NCBI GenBank assembly: GCA_025459175.1
Contig: JALORC010000029.1
Span: forward strand, 1 to 58,146
Length of the DNA: 58,146 nt
Origin: Planctomycetota bacterium
GTDB taxonomy: Bacteria; Planctomycetota; UBA1135; UBA2386
Direction of reading: 5' to 3'
The notes beneath the pieces are model-generated. The model was not told where the DNA came from and made no database searches. It saw only the letters and a program-made list of their open reading frames with translations. Shown here piece after piece: positions 1-8,477 of the stretch. Position 1 is the stretch's first letter, and every line of letters starts with the position of its first letter. Made by a program: the position numbers and the translations under genes.

Positions 1-1335
1 CTCCTGGGTGCGTGCAACTTCGAGGGCGGCACGGATGTCGCGGTTGGCAGCTTGCTGTTGCAGCAGGAACACGGTCGGCGCGACCAGGAACAGCAGCAGA
101 CCGGCGAGCAGCGCCACGGCTCGGGCCGGGTGACGCTGCGCCCAGCGCCGCGCGATGCGCAGGGCACCCGGGGCCTGCGCCGTGATCGGGCGCAGTTCGA
201 GCAGGTTGTCGAGGTCGGTCGCGAAGCCGGCCGCATCGCCGTAGCGGCGCTCGCGGTCGAGGTCGCACGCCTTGCGCAACACGATCTCGACGTCGGCCGA
301 CACGGCCCGGTTGTGGTCGCGCACCGGCTGCAGGCGGCCGGCCAGCACCAGTTCGCGCGTCTTCGCGGTCGACTCGGCCGCGAACGGCATGCGCAGCGTG
401 AGCAATTCGTAGAGCGTGACCGCGAGCGAGTAGACGTCGCTGCGGCCGTCGACCGAACGCGTTTCGCCGCGCATCTGCTCGGGCGACATGTAGGCGGGCG
501 TGCCGAGCGTGCTGCCGCTGCCGGTCAGGCGCGCGTCACCGTCGGCGACCGCGAGGCCGAAGTCGAGCAGCAGCGCGCGGCCGTCCGGCGTCAGCATGAT
601 GTTGCTCGGCTTGACGTCGCGGTGCAGCACGCCGCGTTCGTGCGCGTGCTGCAGCGCGATGGCGATGGCGCGCGCGATGCGCAGGCAGGCGTTGACCCAG
701 GTGCCGGTGAACAGCGGTGGCACGGTCGCGGTCGCCGCCGCGCCGCTGCGTTCGGGCGCCGGCAGCCGGGCCAGCATCGCGGCGTGCAGATCGCTGGCCC
801 GCAGGGACGCGGGCTCGCGCGCCGTCAACTGTTGCAGCACCGCATCGAGCGAGGCGCCGACGACGTGCTCCATCGCCAGCCACGGCACGCCTTGGTCCTC
901 GCCGGCGGCGTGCACCGGCACGATGCCCGGGTGCTGCAGCTTGGCGATCGCGTCGACCTCGCGGCGGAACCGCTCGCGCGCGCCGGGGAAGAACAGCTGT
1001 TCGCTGCGCACCAGCTTCAGCGCCACGGTGCGGCCGAGCGACTCCTGGCGCGCGAGGTAGACGACGCCCATGCCGCCGCTGCCGAGCCGCTGCAGCAGCC
1101 GGAAGTCGCCGAGGCGCTCGGGGAAGCTCGGTGCCGCTGCGCTCGCGGTCGCGTCGAGCATGCCGAGCCCGTTCAGCCGCGACAGGTGACTGCGCAGGCG
1201 CGGGGCGTGGGCGGGATGGGCGTCGAGCAGGTCCTGCACCGCGTCGCTGCCGTGCCGCTCGAGCGCGTCGAGGGCGGCCACCAGCACGTCTTCGTAGCCG
1301 GCGTCGGGGGGCAGTGGGTCGGGGCGATCGGGCAT
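1..1335 (-). CDS. Serine/threonine protein kinase, membrane-anchored (3' end beyond window)
   Basis: Eukaryotic-type (Hanks) Ser/Thr kinase; the reading frame runs off the left edge after 445 codons. After about 75 N-terminal residues comes the glycine loop GSGGMGVVY (85-93), the ATP-binding lysine in VALKLV (K107), the catalytic HRDVKPSN (H238-D240), the DFG motif and the GTPAYMSPEQ activation segment. A hydrophobic stretch at roughly residues 405-425 is a membrane span, so the unseen C-terminus would be outside the cytoplasm, as in many planctomycete kinases. All catalytic motifs are intact, so activity is expected. The substrate is unknown. The ATG at 1335 is the first in frame before the conserved region. 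The next gene upstream on this strand (tetR-like) ends only about 50 bases away, so cotranscription is possible. Confidence 0.93.
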   Translation of the reverse strand, partial: MPDRPDPLPPDAGYEDVLVAALDALERHGSDAVQDLLDAHPAHAPRLRSHLSRLNGLGMLDATASAAAPSFPERLGDFRLLQRLGSGGMGVVYLARQESLGRTVALKLVRSEQLFFPGARERFRREVDAIAKLQHPGIVPVHAAGEDQGVPWLAMEHVVGASLDAVLQQLTAREPASLRASDLHAAMLARLPAPERSGAAATATVPPLFTGTWVNACLRIARAIAIALQHAHERGVLHRDVKPSNIMLTPDGRALLLDFGLAVADGDARLTGSGSTLGTPAYMSPEQMRGETRSVDGRSDVYSLAVTLYELLTLRMPFAAESTAKTRELVLAGRLQPVRDHNRAVSADVEIVLRKACDLDRERRYGDAAGFATDLDNLLELRPITAQAPGALRIARRWAQRHPARAVALLAGLLLFLVAPTVFLLQQQAANRDIRAALEVARTQE

Positions 1336-1387
1336 GGCGCGCAGATGGTAGCCACGGTTCGGCGCGTTCGGGGGCACGTGCCCGCCG

Positions 1388-2092
1388 TCAGTCTCGGGCT
1401 GCCGGGGTGGGCCGCAGTTCCTGCATCAGCGCCACGATCTGCTTGCGGAACGGCCGTAGCAGCGGGTTGGAGGCGAGCTTCACCGCCGTCGTCACCATTG
1501 CCACGGTGCGTTCGATCAACTTCGCGGTGCCCTGCCGCTGCGGCGTGCGGTCATGGATCCAGTAGAGCACGATGCCCAGGCTGTAGGTCCACAGCAGGCC
1601 GGGCAGTTCGGCCGCGAGGTCCTTCGGCACCTTGGTGTTGCTGCCGGCCAGGGCCTCGGCGAACAGGGCGGCGCCCTCGGCGGCGATGTCGGCGCCGTCC
1701 GGGTGGAACGGGTTCAGCGGGCTGGCCGGGTCGGCGGCGCTGCGGAACATCAACGCGCTGAAGCGGTGGTAGGGCTCGATCACCGCGAGTTTGCACTGCA
1801 TCACCGCCAGCAGCCGGTCGTGCAGCGTCTTCGCCGCCGCGAGCGGGGCGCGGGCGGCAGCGACGTGGGCCTCGTGCACTTCGCGGTAGAACGCCTGCAG
1901 CAACAGGTCCTTGCTCGCGAAGTAGTAGTACGCGTTGCCGAGCGACACGCCGGCGGCCTCGGCGACCATGCGCATCGTGGTGGCCTCGTAGCCGTGCTCG
2001 CGGAACAGCTCGAGGGCGGCGGCGACGATGCGCTGCTTGGTGCGTTCGCCCTTGCCGACGGGTTCGGTCGCGGGCGGATCGGGCTCGGCCAT
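1388..2092 (-). CDS. TetR/AcrR family transcriptional regulator
   Basis: A 234-residue one-component repressor. The N-terminal helix-turn-helix lies at about residues 16-62, with the typical family pattern (ERTKQRIVAAALELF, then VSLGNAYYYFASKDLL). The remaining all-helical region would bind an unknown ligand and form the dimer. It is the last gene of a tight unit with the DCC-family gene (9-base gap) and the small membrane-protein gene. Two nearly identical TGAAC-NN-GTTCA palindromes lie in front of the first gene of that unit. Autoregulation of the unit through these sites is therefore the simplest reading. The ligand cannot be predicted. Confidence 0.93.
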   Translation of the reverse strand: MAEPDPPATEPVGKGERTKQRIVAAALELFREHGYEATTMRMVAEAAGVSLGNAYYYFASKDLLLQAFYREVHEAHVAAARAPLAAAKTLHDRLLAVMQCKLAVIEPYHRFSALMFRSAADPASPLNPFHPDGADIAAEGAALFAEALAGSNTKVPKDLAAELPGLLWTYSLGIVLYWIHDRTPQRQGTAKLIERTVAMVTTAVKLASNPLLRPFRKQIVALMQELRPTPAARD

Positions 2093-2101
2093 GCGCGGAC
2101 G

Positions 2102-2467
2102 CTAGCGCCTGTGCCGGCGCTTCGTCCATGCCGCGAGGCCGGTGATGCCGGCGAACAGGCGGTCCGCCAGCGGTCGCCAGGACGGACGCGCGAAGCGCAG
2201 CGACATCGCGCGCCAGTCGCGCAGCGCCCACAGCACGACGATCCAGGCGTTGCTGCCGCGCCAGACGGCGCCGTCGTCGGCGGTGACGGTGATCTTCTCG
2301 AGCAGCGAGCGCACGTCGAGCGGGCAGCCCGAGGTGTCGGCCGATTGTGCGGCGAGGCAGCGCAGCGGCACGAACTGCGGCTGCGCGCGCAGCCAGGCGG
2401 CGGCGCGCGTGCAGAACGTGCAGTCGGCGTCGAACCAGACCGTCAGCGAGCGTGGGGACGGGTGCAT
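2102..2467 (-). CDS. DCC-family (DUF393) thiol-disulfide oxidoreductase-like protein
   Basis: A 121-residue protein whose N-terminus carries the family-defining DxDCxxC motif (D13-x-D15-C16-x-x-C19) directly after a beta strand, as in DUF393/YuxK proteins. This is a thioredoxin-like fold with a presumed redox-active cysteine pair. Aromatic and basic residues dominate the C-terminal half, which ends in a short Lys/Arg tail. The substrate is unknown. It sits 4 bases after the membrane-protein gene and 9 before the TetR gene, so all three are probably translated from one message. Confidence 0.85.
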   Translation of the reverse strand: MHPSPRSLTVWFDADCTFCTRAAAWLRAQPQFVPLRCLAAQSADTSGCPLDVRSLLEKITVTADDGAVWRGSNAWIVVLWALRDWRAMSLRFARPSWRPLADRLFAGITGLAAWTKRRHRR

Positions 2468-2471
2468 GGCG

Positions 2472-2888
2472 TCACCCGTCCAGGCCCCGCTGCGGCAGCG
2501 GCGGCAGACGCAGGTCGGGCGCGACCGGCACCGGCGCCTCGACCAGCTGCTTGTGCCGGCGGATGCGGCTGAACACGTAGAGGTTGAAGAAGTGCATGCC
2601 GCCGAGCACGACCAGCACGAGGCCGACCTTCCAGCTCAGGGTCTCGATCGCCTCGGTGGCGGTGGTCGGCGCGGTGGCGACCTTCAGCGCCAGCGACATG
2701 TAGCCGAAGTTGATCAGGTAGAAGCCGACCACCAGCAGGTGGTTCACCGAGTCGGCGAGGTCCTCGCGGGCGGCGAACACGTCGACCAGGAACGCGCGGC
2801 CGTTGCGGTGCAGGGTCCGACCGACCCACACGCACAAGCCGATGCTGATGACGACGTAGGCGAGATACGCGAACAGAGAGACGGTCAC
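2472..2888 (-). CDS. Small three-span membrane protein, first gene of a TetR-controlled unit
   Basis: A 138-residue protein with hydrophobic segments at about residues 4-22, 46-68 and 86-108, and a proline-rich cytoplasmic tail. The start is GTG at 2888, preceded by a good ribosome-binding site (GGAGG at 2894-2898 read on the minus strand). No enzymatic motif is visible. The pairing with a DCC protein and a TetR regulator suggests an envelope function induced by a small molecule, but this is inference only. Its upstream region holds two palindromic operator-like sites. Confidence 0.8.
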   Translation of the reverse strand: MTVSLFAYLAYVVISIGLCVWVGRTLHRNGRAFLVDVFAAREDLADSVNHLLVVGFYLINFGYMSLALKVATAPTTATEAIETLSWKVGLVLVVLGGMHFFNLYVFSRIRRHKQLVEAPVPVAPDLRLPPLPQRGLDG

Positions 2889-2911
2889 GGCAGCCTCCTT
2901 CTTGGTTGGAA

Positions 2912-2925
2912 TTGAACATGTTCAA
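2912..2925. promoter_or_regulatory. Perfect 14-bp palindrome, candidate TetR operator 1
   Basis: TTGAACATGTTCAA is a perfect inverted repeat centred 30 bases upstream of the GTG start at 2888. Its TGAAC/GTTCA arms match those of the second palindrome at 2970-2981. It is a plausible binding site for the TetR regulator encoded at the end of the same unit. Confidence 0.6.
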
Positions 2926-2969
2926 GAAAGCTCTCCCCGCGGCCGGATTTCGTCCGGATGCAGAATTCT

Positions 2970-2981
2970 TGAACGCGTTCA
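2970..2981. promoter_or_regulatory. Perfect 12-bp palindrome, candidate TetR operator 2
   Basis: TGAACGCGTTCA is a second perfect palindrome with the same TGAAC-NN-GTTCA arms as the site at 2912-2925, centre to centre 57 bases away. Only the central dinucleotide differs (CG here, AT there). The repetition makes a chance origin unlikely. Confidence 0.6.
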
Positions 2982-3032
2982 GGATCGACCCGGCTGGCCG
3001 GTCGTGTCAGCCTGCCGGGCCGCTGCCGCTGC

Positions 3033-4757
3033 CTACAGGTAGGTGTAGGTCGTCGACGCGGTGCAACCGCCCGGGGTCGTCACCAGCACCGGTGCCACGC
3101 CAGGTACGCCGGGTGGGGTGCGCACCGTGATCAAGGTCGCCGTCGCCGACTGCACCGGCGCCGGGGCGCCACCGATCGTCACCGCGGTGCCCGGCGCGAA
3201 GCCGGTGCCCTGCAGGAAGAAGAACTGGTTGCCGGCAGCGGTGCCGCTGCCGAGGATCGTGCCGCTGATGACCGGCTGCGGGTTGAGCACCGCGACCGCG
3301 AACTGGCTGTCCGGGTTGATCACGCGCAGCGCCGCGCTGCATGGCGCGTTGGTCGGATACGCGAACACGAGCTGCGTCGCCGTGGCCGTGGTCGGTGCGA
3401 TCGGGATGCCCTGCACCTCGATCGCGGCGCCCGGCAGGAAGCCGGTGCCGATCACCGTGATCGGTTGCCCGGGCACCGCACTCAGCGGGGCGATGCTCGT
3501 CACCGTCGGTGCGCCTGCCGGTCGGAATTCGAGGCGCACCGCGTTGCTGATCGCCGGCGTGAACGGGTTGGCGTCGGCGAGCACGATCGCCTGCAGCACG
3601 CAGTCGAGCGAACCGGTCACGGTGCCGATCGGCAGCGCGATCGTGTGTGGGGCCGGGGCCGCCGGCAGCAAGGCCGGGAACAGGCCGAAGGTGTCCGCCA
3701 GCACGAGTTCCGTGGCCCCGGTCGGCAGCACCGGGAAGCACGCGTTGCCGAAGCCCAGCGCGCTGCCGGGCGCACCCGGTTGCGCGGCGAGCGACAGGAA
3801 CAGCGCGTAGGGAGCGTTCGGACCGTGGCTCGGGATCGCGGCCATTTCGATGGCGAACGGTTGCCAGGTCGCGAGGCGCACGGTGCGCAGCAGGTCGCCG
3901 CTCCGGCCGTCGACCGTCAACACGTCGCCCGGCAGCGTGCCGGCGAAGCATGGATCGAGCGGCGAGTTCGACTGCCACTGCCACGAGAGGATCTCGGTCA
4001 GCTGGGTCAGCGCCCCGGGGCCGGTGGTGGCGGTGAAGCCCACCGTGGCCAGCTGGCCGGGGAAGTTCGGCGGTGGCACCGCGCTGCCGGTCAGGAAGTT
4101 GCCCCCGGTCAGGTGACTCCATGGCCGCGCGATTGCCGGCGCCGGCGCACCATCGACGAAGACCTCGAGCAGGCCAGGGACGTAGCGGATCGAGATCGTG
4201 TGCAGCGCGCCGTCGGCGAGGCTCTGCGCCGGTGTCGCGCGCCCGATCGACAGCGCCTCGTTCTCGTCGTTGCCGTTCGGGCCACGAGTGTGGATCGACA
4301 GTTCGTTGGCGCTGGTGTCGGCGAGGAACAGGTCGCGGTACGTGTCCAGCTCGATCGCCAGCGACTGCTGGATGCCGGCCGCGCCGTTGGCGCCGCGGCC
4401 GTAGCCGAGGCCCCACGCGGTGCCGCCGATCGCGGCATTGCCGGCCGGATCACTGTGCAGCACGAACGCGAGGCCTTGGCCGGGCGTGCCCGCCGTGGAC
4501 GGCAAGATGCGGAACGTGAACGAAGTCGTGAAGCCGAACTGGAGCGACACCGGCGTCTGCCGCCAGGCGAGGCCGGTCTGGTTGGGCGCGTTCGCGCAGA
4601 GTCGCAGGTTGCCGGCGGCCAGCGTCGCGTTGCCGACCAGCGTCAGCTGCTGCGGGGCCTGGAAGTCCGGATACGAGAACGACTGCGCGGTGGCGGCCGC
4701 GCCGAGGGCGAGGGCGGTGACGGCGAGCCGGGGCAGGTAGCAGTGGCGTGGATTCAT
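3033..4757 (-). CDS. Exported lectin-like protein with two C-terminal TIG/IPT domains
   Basis: A 574-residue exported protein. The start is the ATG at 4757, chosen because it gives a clean signal peptide (residues 1-24, cleavage near TAQ-SFSYPDF). Residues about 25-250 read as a legume-type (L-type) lectin-like beta sandwich: a sugar-binding-type strand pattern with the sequences AFVLHSDP and AIELDTYRD. A middle region of unknown fold follows. The last 160 residues contain two IPT/TIG-like immunoglobulin repeats (about 415-490 and 493-574), each with an ITVIGTGF or FLQGTGF strand. No catalytic motif is seen. The likely role is carbohydrate or surface binding outside the cell. It is divergent from the next exported protein, with about 100 bases between starts. 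Confidence 0.8.
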   Translation of the reverse strand: MNPRHCYLPRLAVTALALGAAATAQSFSYPDFQAPQQLTLVGNATLAAGNLRLCANAPNQTGLAWRQTPVSLQFGFTTSFTFRILPSTAGTPGQGLAFVLHSDPAGNAAIGGTAWGLGYGRGANGAAGIQQSLAIELDTYRDLFLADTSANELSIHTRGPNGNDENEALSIGRATPAQSLADGALHTISIRYVPGLLEVFVDGAPAPAIARPWSHLTGGNFLTGSAVPPPNFPGQLATVGFTATTGPGALTQLTEILSWQWQSNSPLDPCFAGTLPGDVLTVDGRSGDLLRTVRLATWQPFAIEMAAIPSHGPNAPYALFLSLAAQPGAPGSALGFGNACFPVLPTGATELVLADTFGLFPALLPAAPAPHTIALPIGTVTGSLDCVLQAIVLADANPFTPAISNAVRLEFRPAGAPTVTSIAPLSAVPGQPITVIGTGFLPGAAIEVQGIPIAPTTATATQLVFAYPTNAPCSAALRVINPDSQFAVAVLNPQPVISGTILGSGTAAGNQFFFLQGTGFAPGTAVTIGGAPAPVQSATATLITVRTPPGVPGVAPVLVTTPGGCTASTTYTYL

Positions 4758-4857
4758 GACGGACTTCCCGGCGGCATGGTAGCGGCGCGCGCCGGCGGCG
4801 CGAAGTGGGGCTGTGGCATCTCCGTCGTGGACGCTACGCTCCGGCTCCCGATCGGAA

Positions 4858-6009
4858 ATGGGCATGCAACCAACTGCCACTGCTGTCGTGTCGTTCGTCC
4901 TCGCCGTCCTCGGTGCCGTCGATTCCCTCGCGGCGCAGCGCCCGAAGATCCTGCTGACCGGCTACTGGCCGCCGAGCAACGAGGCGATCCGCGCCTTCTG
5001 CACCGATCCGGTGCAGAACCCCGGCGGCTGGATCGGTGCCGACTGGGAGGGGCGCGGCTACGACGTGCACGCGTTCTTCCCCGAGTTCTCGCCGCCGAAC
5101 TGCACCAACTGCGGCACCGGCACCGGCAATCTCGAGGTCGACTACCAGGACACCACCGCCGACTTCTGGCCGATCGCCAACTCGCTGCGGCCGATCGCGA
5201 TCATCACGTTCTCGCGCGGCTCTCCTGGCGTGTCATGGGAGCTGGAGATGAATCAGTACAACCGTTCGCAGTGGGTCAATGACTTCGTGGCGCCGCTGCA
5301 GCCGAACCCCGTGCCCCCGGACAACAGCGTGCCGGCCGGGTTCCTGCGCCGCAGCACGCTGCCGGTGCAGGCGATCGTCAACGCGATCCTCACGGCCGGT
5401 GTGCCGGTCAATCCAGGCATCTGCACGACCGCCGACGGTGGTGGCTTCCTGTCCGAGTTCATCGCGTATCTCGGTGTCTGGTACCAGGCGGTGCATCGCT
5501 GGCCCGGTGATCCGGCCTGGTGTGCCGCGGCCGGCCACGTGCACATCGGCACCACGGTGTCGTGGCCGCTCGCGCGGCAGGCGGCCGAGATCACGCTGCG
5601 GCAGGTGATGGCGCACGTCGACGGCATCCGTGCTGTGACCGTGTGCCAGCAGAACCTCGGCTTCCAGGGCCCGGGCACCTCGCGCCTCGAGGCCTGCGGC
5701 GGTTCGCTGGCGGTGTTCGGCAACATCGCCGACCTGCGCGTCACCGCGGCGCTGCCGAACTCGGTCGGAATCCTGGCGCTCGGCGCGCAGAACCAGCCGA
5801 CGCCGCTGTTCGGCGGCTTCGCGGTGCCGGTGCCCGCGTTCTACACCGGCGTCGTGGTGTTCGATGCGCAAGGCAACTGGCTCGCGCCCGGCGCGCTGTC
5901 GGCGCCGCCGCTGCCGCTGACCGACGTGTTCGCGCAGGTGGTGCACTACGATCCGCTGCTGCCGCAGCAGTTCGGTCTCAGCAACGCGCTGCGCCTCGTG
6001 TTGCAGTGA
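4858..6009 (+). CDS. Exported pyroglutamyl-peptidase-like (C15 fold) protein, catalytic Cys replaced by Ser
   Basis: An exported protein of 383 residues from the ATG at 4858; ATG 4864 is equally possible, and both give a signal peptide ending near LAAQ-RPK. The first 250 residues follow the pyroglutamyl peptidase I plan. KILLTGYWPPSNEA sits at the position of the family's N-terminal TGF-PF strand. SWELEMN holds candidate acidic residues E128/E130. GGFLSEFIAY matches the G-x-x-L-C-N catalytic block with Ser199 in place of Cys. GHVHIG offers His227/His229. About 120 beta-rich C-terminal residues of the kind seen on other exported proteins here follow. The family assignment is by eye and distant. 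If correct, the Cys-to-Ser change points to an altered or absent peptidase activity. Confidence 0.65.
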   Translation: MGMQPTATAVVSFVLAVLGAVDSLAAQRPKILLTGYWPPSNEAIRAFCTDPVQNPGGWIGADWEGRGYDVHAFFPEFSPPNCTNCGTGTGNLEVDYQDTTADFWPIANSLRPIAIITFSRGSPGVSWELEMNQYNRSQWVNDFVAPLQPNPVPPDNSVPAGFLRRSTLPVQAIVNAILTAGVPVNPGICTTADGGGFLSEFIAYLGVWYQAVHRWPGDPAWCAAAGHVHIGTTVSWPLARQAAEITLRQVMAHVDGIRAVTVCQQNLGFQGPGTSRLEACGGSLAVFGNIADLRVTAALPNSVGILALGAQNQPTPLFGGFAVPVPAFYTGVVVFDAQGNWLAPGALSAPPLPLTDVFAQVVHYDPLLPQQFGLSNALRLVLQ

Positions 6010-6021
6010 GTGGGCGCGGGG

Positions 6022-7134
6022 TCAGCGGCCCGCGCGAGCGCGCCACGCTGCCAGCAGTTCGCGTTCGCGTTCGGCGCCGAGCCCGGTCTTGATCGCCGCG
6101 GTGCGTTCGGCCGGCAGCGTGTTCCACCACGCGAGCGTGTCGCGTGCGGTCGTCTCGGTCGGGCGGAACGTCAAGCCGGCCGCGATCTCGCGCGACAGGT
6201 CGAAGCGGCCGAAGCCGGCGGTGCTGCCGCGCATCGGCCGGAACCCGGGCAGCTCGCGCCCGTACGGTTGCAGGCCGCGCTCGAGCAGGAAGTCGACGTC
6301 GACCCAGGTGAACTCGGCGTTGCCGCCCACGCCGGCCCGGATGCGCTCGAGGAAGCGGCGGAACGTCTGGCCGCCGTCCGGCCCGACCGCGTTGAACACG
6401 CCGAACGTGCGGTCCTCGACCAGCCGCAGCTGGAACTCGGCGAGGTCGCGCACATCGATGTTCTGCACGTGGTCGGAGCCATCGCCGGGCGCCATCATCT
6501 CGCCGCCGCGCGCGATGCGCACCGGCCACCACGTGAAGCGATCGGTGTCGTCCTCGGGGCCGATGATCAGGCCCGGCCGCACCACGGTGACGCGCCCCGG
6601 CATCGCCGCGTGCGCAGCCTTCTCGGCGTAGGCCTTGGCGTGGCCGTAGCCGAGTGGCCGTCCTTCGGGCACCGGGCTGTTCTCGCGCGTCACCACCGGT
6701 GCGGCGGTCGTCATCGGCACGGCTGCGGTGTCGAGATACACCGAGCGAGTCGACACGAACAGATACTGCTCGGTGCGCTCGCGCAGCAGCTCGGTCGACC
6801 GCTGCACCCACTCGGGCGCACTGCTCTGCGATGCCGACTCGTCGATCACCGCGTCGAAGCCGCGGCCCTGCAGCGCCGACAGATCGCCGTTGCGATCGCC
6901 GACCAGTTCCTCGACGTCGGGCCCGAACATGCCCTTGCCGCTGCGGCCGCGATTGAACACGGTCACGCGATGGCCGCGCGCGAGCGCGCAGCGGACCTGG
7001 TGCGGGCCGAGGAAGCCGGTGCCACCGAGGATCAGGAGGTGCTTCTTCGCGACCGGTCGGGCGACCGGAGCGGCGGTGGCGCAGGACGCGGCGGCGGCGA
7101 GGCCGGCGGCGACGAAGGTGCGGCGGTCGAGCAT
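6022..7134 (-). CDS. NAD-dependent epimerase/dehydratase (extended SDR) with Tat-type signal
   Basis: A 370-residue extended short-chain dehydrogenase-like protein. The ATG at 7134 gives a twin-arginine-like leader (DRRTFVAAG, then an alanine-rich core; Cys18 after AAAS could also be a lipobox). The NAD-binding glycine motif GGTGFLG is at 37-43, and the active-site pair YGHAK is Y163/K167 with S127/S130 just upstream. The family includes nucleotide-sugar epimerases and reductases of other substrates, and the substrate here is unknown. Export of a folded NAD-binding protein by Tat is consistent with the leader. The gene faces convergently into the preceding plus-strand gene, 12 bases from its stop. 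Confidence 0.85.
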   Translation of the reverse strand: MLDRRTFVAAGLAAAASCATAAPVARPVAKKHLLILGGTGFLGPHQVRCALARGHRVTVFNRGRSGKGMFGPDVEELVGDRNGDLSALQGRGFDAVIDESASQSSAPEWVQRSTELLRERTEQYLFVSTRSVYLDTAAVPMTTAAPVVTRENSPVPEGRPLGYGHAKAYAEKAAHAAMPGRVTVVRPGLIIGPEDDTDRFTWWPVRIARGGEMMAPGDGSDHVQNIDVRDLAEFQLRLVEDRTFGVFNAVGPDGGQTFRRFLERIRAGVGGNAEFTWVDVDFLLERGLQPYGRELPGFRPMRGSTAGFGRFDLSREIAAGLTFRPTETTARDTLAWWNTLPAERTAAIKTGLGAERERELLAAWRARAGR

Positions 7135-7448
7135 CGATCGCCACGGTAGGCGCGATGGCGGTGCGGCACACGTTCGGTGCGCAGGTCGCGCACTCTTGAT
7201 TGTCGGCGCGCGGCGACGGAAGCTGCGCCCCGCGTGAACCACACCGTCATGCTGCACCGCTCCGCGAACGCACCGGCTCGCCGCCGTTGTTGTCGTCGCC
7301 GCGTGCCCGCGGTGTGTGCCCCGGCGATGCCGCGACGCTAGTTCGCGCCTTGCCCCGATTGCCCACCGCGCCGCGTGCGAGGTGGGCCGATTGGTTCCGG
7401 GTCGATCCCCGGCGGTCCCCGCGGCGCGGCGCCGACTTCCGACGCCCG

Positions 7449-8477
7449 ATGACCGTTCCCGAGACTCCGTCCATTCCCCCGCCCCCGCCCGTCGCCGTGC
7501 AGTCGCTCGGCTGGTTCGCCGACAACTCGCTCGCCATCGGCAACACCCCGTTGGTCCGCCTGCAGCGCCTGCCCGGCTGCGCTCGCGCCACCGTGCTGGC
7601 CAAGATCGAGGGCCGCAACCCGGCCTACTCGGTGAAGTGCCGAATCGGCGCGGCGATGGTGCACGACGCCGAGCGCAGCGGTCGCCTGCGTCCGGGGCAG
7701 CACCTGGTCGAGCCGACCAGCGGCAATACCGGCATCGCGCTCGCGTTCGTCGCCGCGGCGCGCGGCTATCCGCTGACGCTGACGATGCCCGACACGATGA
7801 GCCGCGAACGGCGCCAGCTGCTGGCGGTGTTCGGCGCCGAGCTGGTGTTGACCGACGGCAAGCTCGGCATGCGCGGCGCGATCGCCGCGGCCGAGGCGAT
7901 CGTGCAGCGCGACCCGGAGCGCTACGTGCTGCTGCAGCAGTTCCGGAACCCGGCCAACCCGGCGATCCACGAACGCACCACCGGGCCCGAGCTGTGGGCG
8001 GCGACGAACGGCGGCATCGACGTGCTGGTCAGCGGCGTCGGCACCGGCGGCACCATCACCGGCATTTCCCGCTACTGGGAGCACGTGCGCGGCAAGCAGC
8101 TGCACAGCGTCGCGGTCGAGCCGGCGGCGAGTCCGGTGCTGAGCCAGCGCCGGCGCGGCGAACCGCTGCAGCCGGGCCCGCACAAGATCCAGGGCATCGG
8201 TGCCGGCTTCGTGCCCGACGTGCTCGACCTCGGGCTCGTCGACGCGATCGAAGCGGTCACCGACGACGAGGCGATGGCCACCGCGCGGCGGCTGGCGCGC
8301 GACGAGGGCATCCTCGCCGGCATCTCGTGCGGTGCTGCCGCCGCGGTCGCGTCGCGCCTCGCGCAGCGGCCCGAACACGCCGGCAAGACCATCGCGGTGA
8401 TCCTGCCCGACAGCGGCGAACGCTATCTGTCGACGGCGCTGTTCGCCGACCTGCTGGGCGAAGGAGGCAGCCGATGA
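7449..8477 (+). CDS. cysK: Cysteine synthase A (O-acetylserine sulfhydrylase)
   Basis: Makes L-cysteine from O-acetylserine and sulfide using pyridoxal phosphate. The 342-residue protein carries the PLP lysine in SVKCRIG (K63), the phosphate/substrate loop TSGNTG (90-95), GVGTGGT, and the C-terminal [16 protein letters not shown] segment (here [13 protein letters not shown]). The run of motifs closely matches the enterobacterial CysK form, including the SVKCRIG variant, rather than the shorter SVKDR type. About 20 extra N-terminal residues rich in proline precede the family start. The start is ATG 7449. Its stop overlaps the start of cysE (ATGA at 8474-8477), indicating translational coupling. 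Confidence 0.96.
   Translation: MTVPETPSIPPPPPVAVQSLGWFADNSLAIGNTPLVRLQRLPGCARATVLAKIEGRNPAYSVKCRIGAAMVHDAERSGRLRPGQHLVEPTSGNTGIALAFVAAARGYPLTLTMPDTMSRERRQLLAVFGAELVLTDGKLGMRGAIAAAEAIVQRDPERYVLLQQFRNPANPAIHERTTGPELWAATNGGIDVLVSGVGTGGTITGISRYWEHVRGKQLHSVAVEPAASPVLSQRRRGEPLQPGPHKIQGIGAGFVPDVLDLGLVDAIEAVTDDEAMATARRLARDEGILAGISCGAAAAVASRLAQRPEHAGKTIAVILPDSGERYLSTALFADLLGEGGSR
8461..8467 (+). promoter_or_regulatory. Strong ribosome-binding site for cysE inside the end of cysK
   Basis: AAGGAGG lies 6 bases before the ATG at 8474, inside the last codons of cysK. It fixes the cysE start and supports coupled translation of the two cysteine-biosynthesis enzymes. Confidence 0.7.

Noticed and set aside
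52..1761. Long plus-strand open frame over the kinase gene and into the TetR gene
   Set aside because: Its composition is Arg/His/Ala-rich and it is the antisense reading of GC-rich coding sequence; the minus-strand kinase and TetR frames carry all family motifs.
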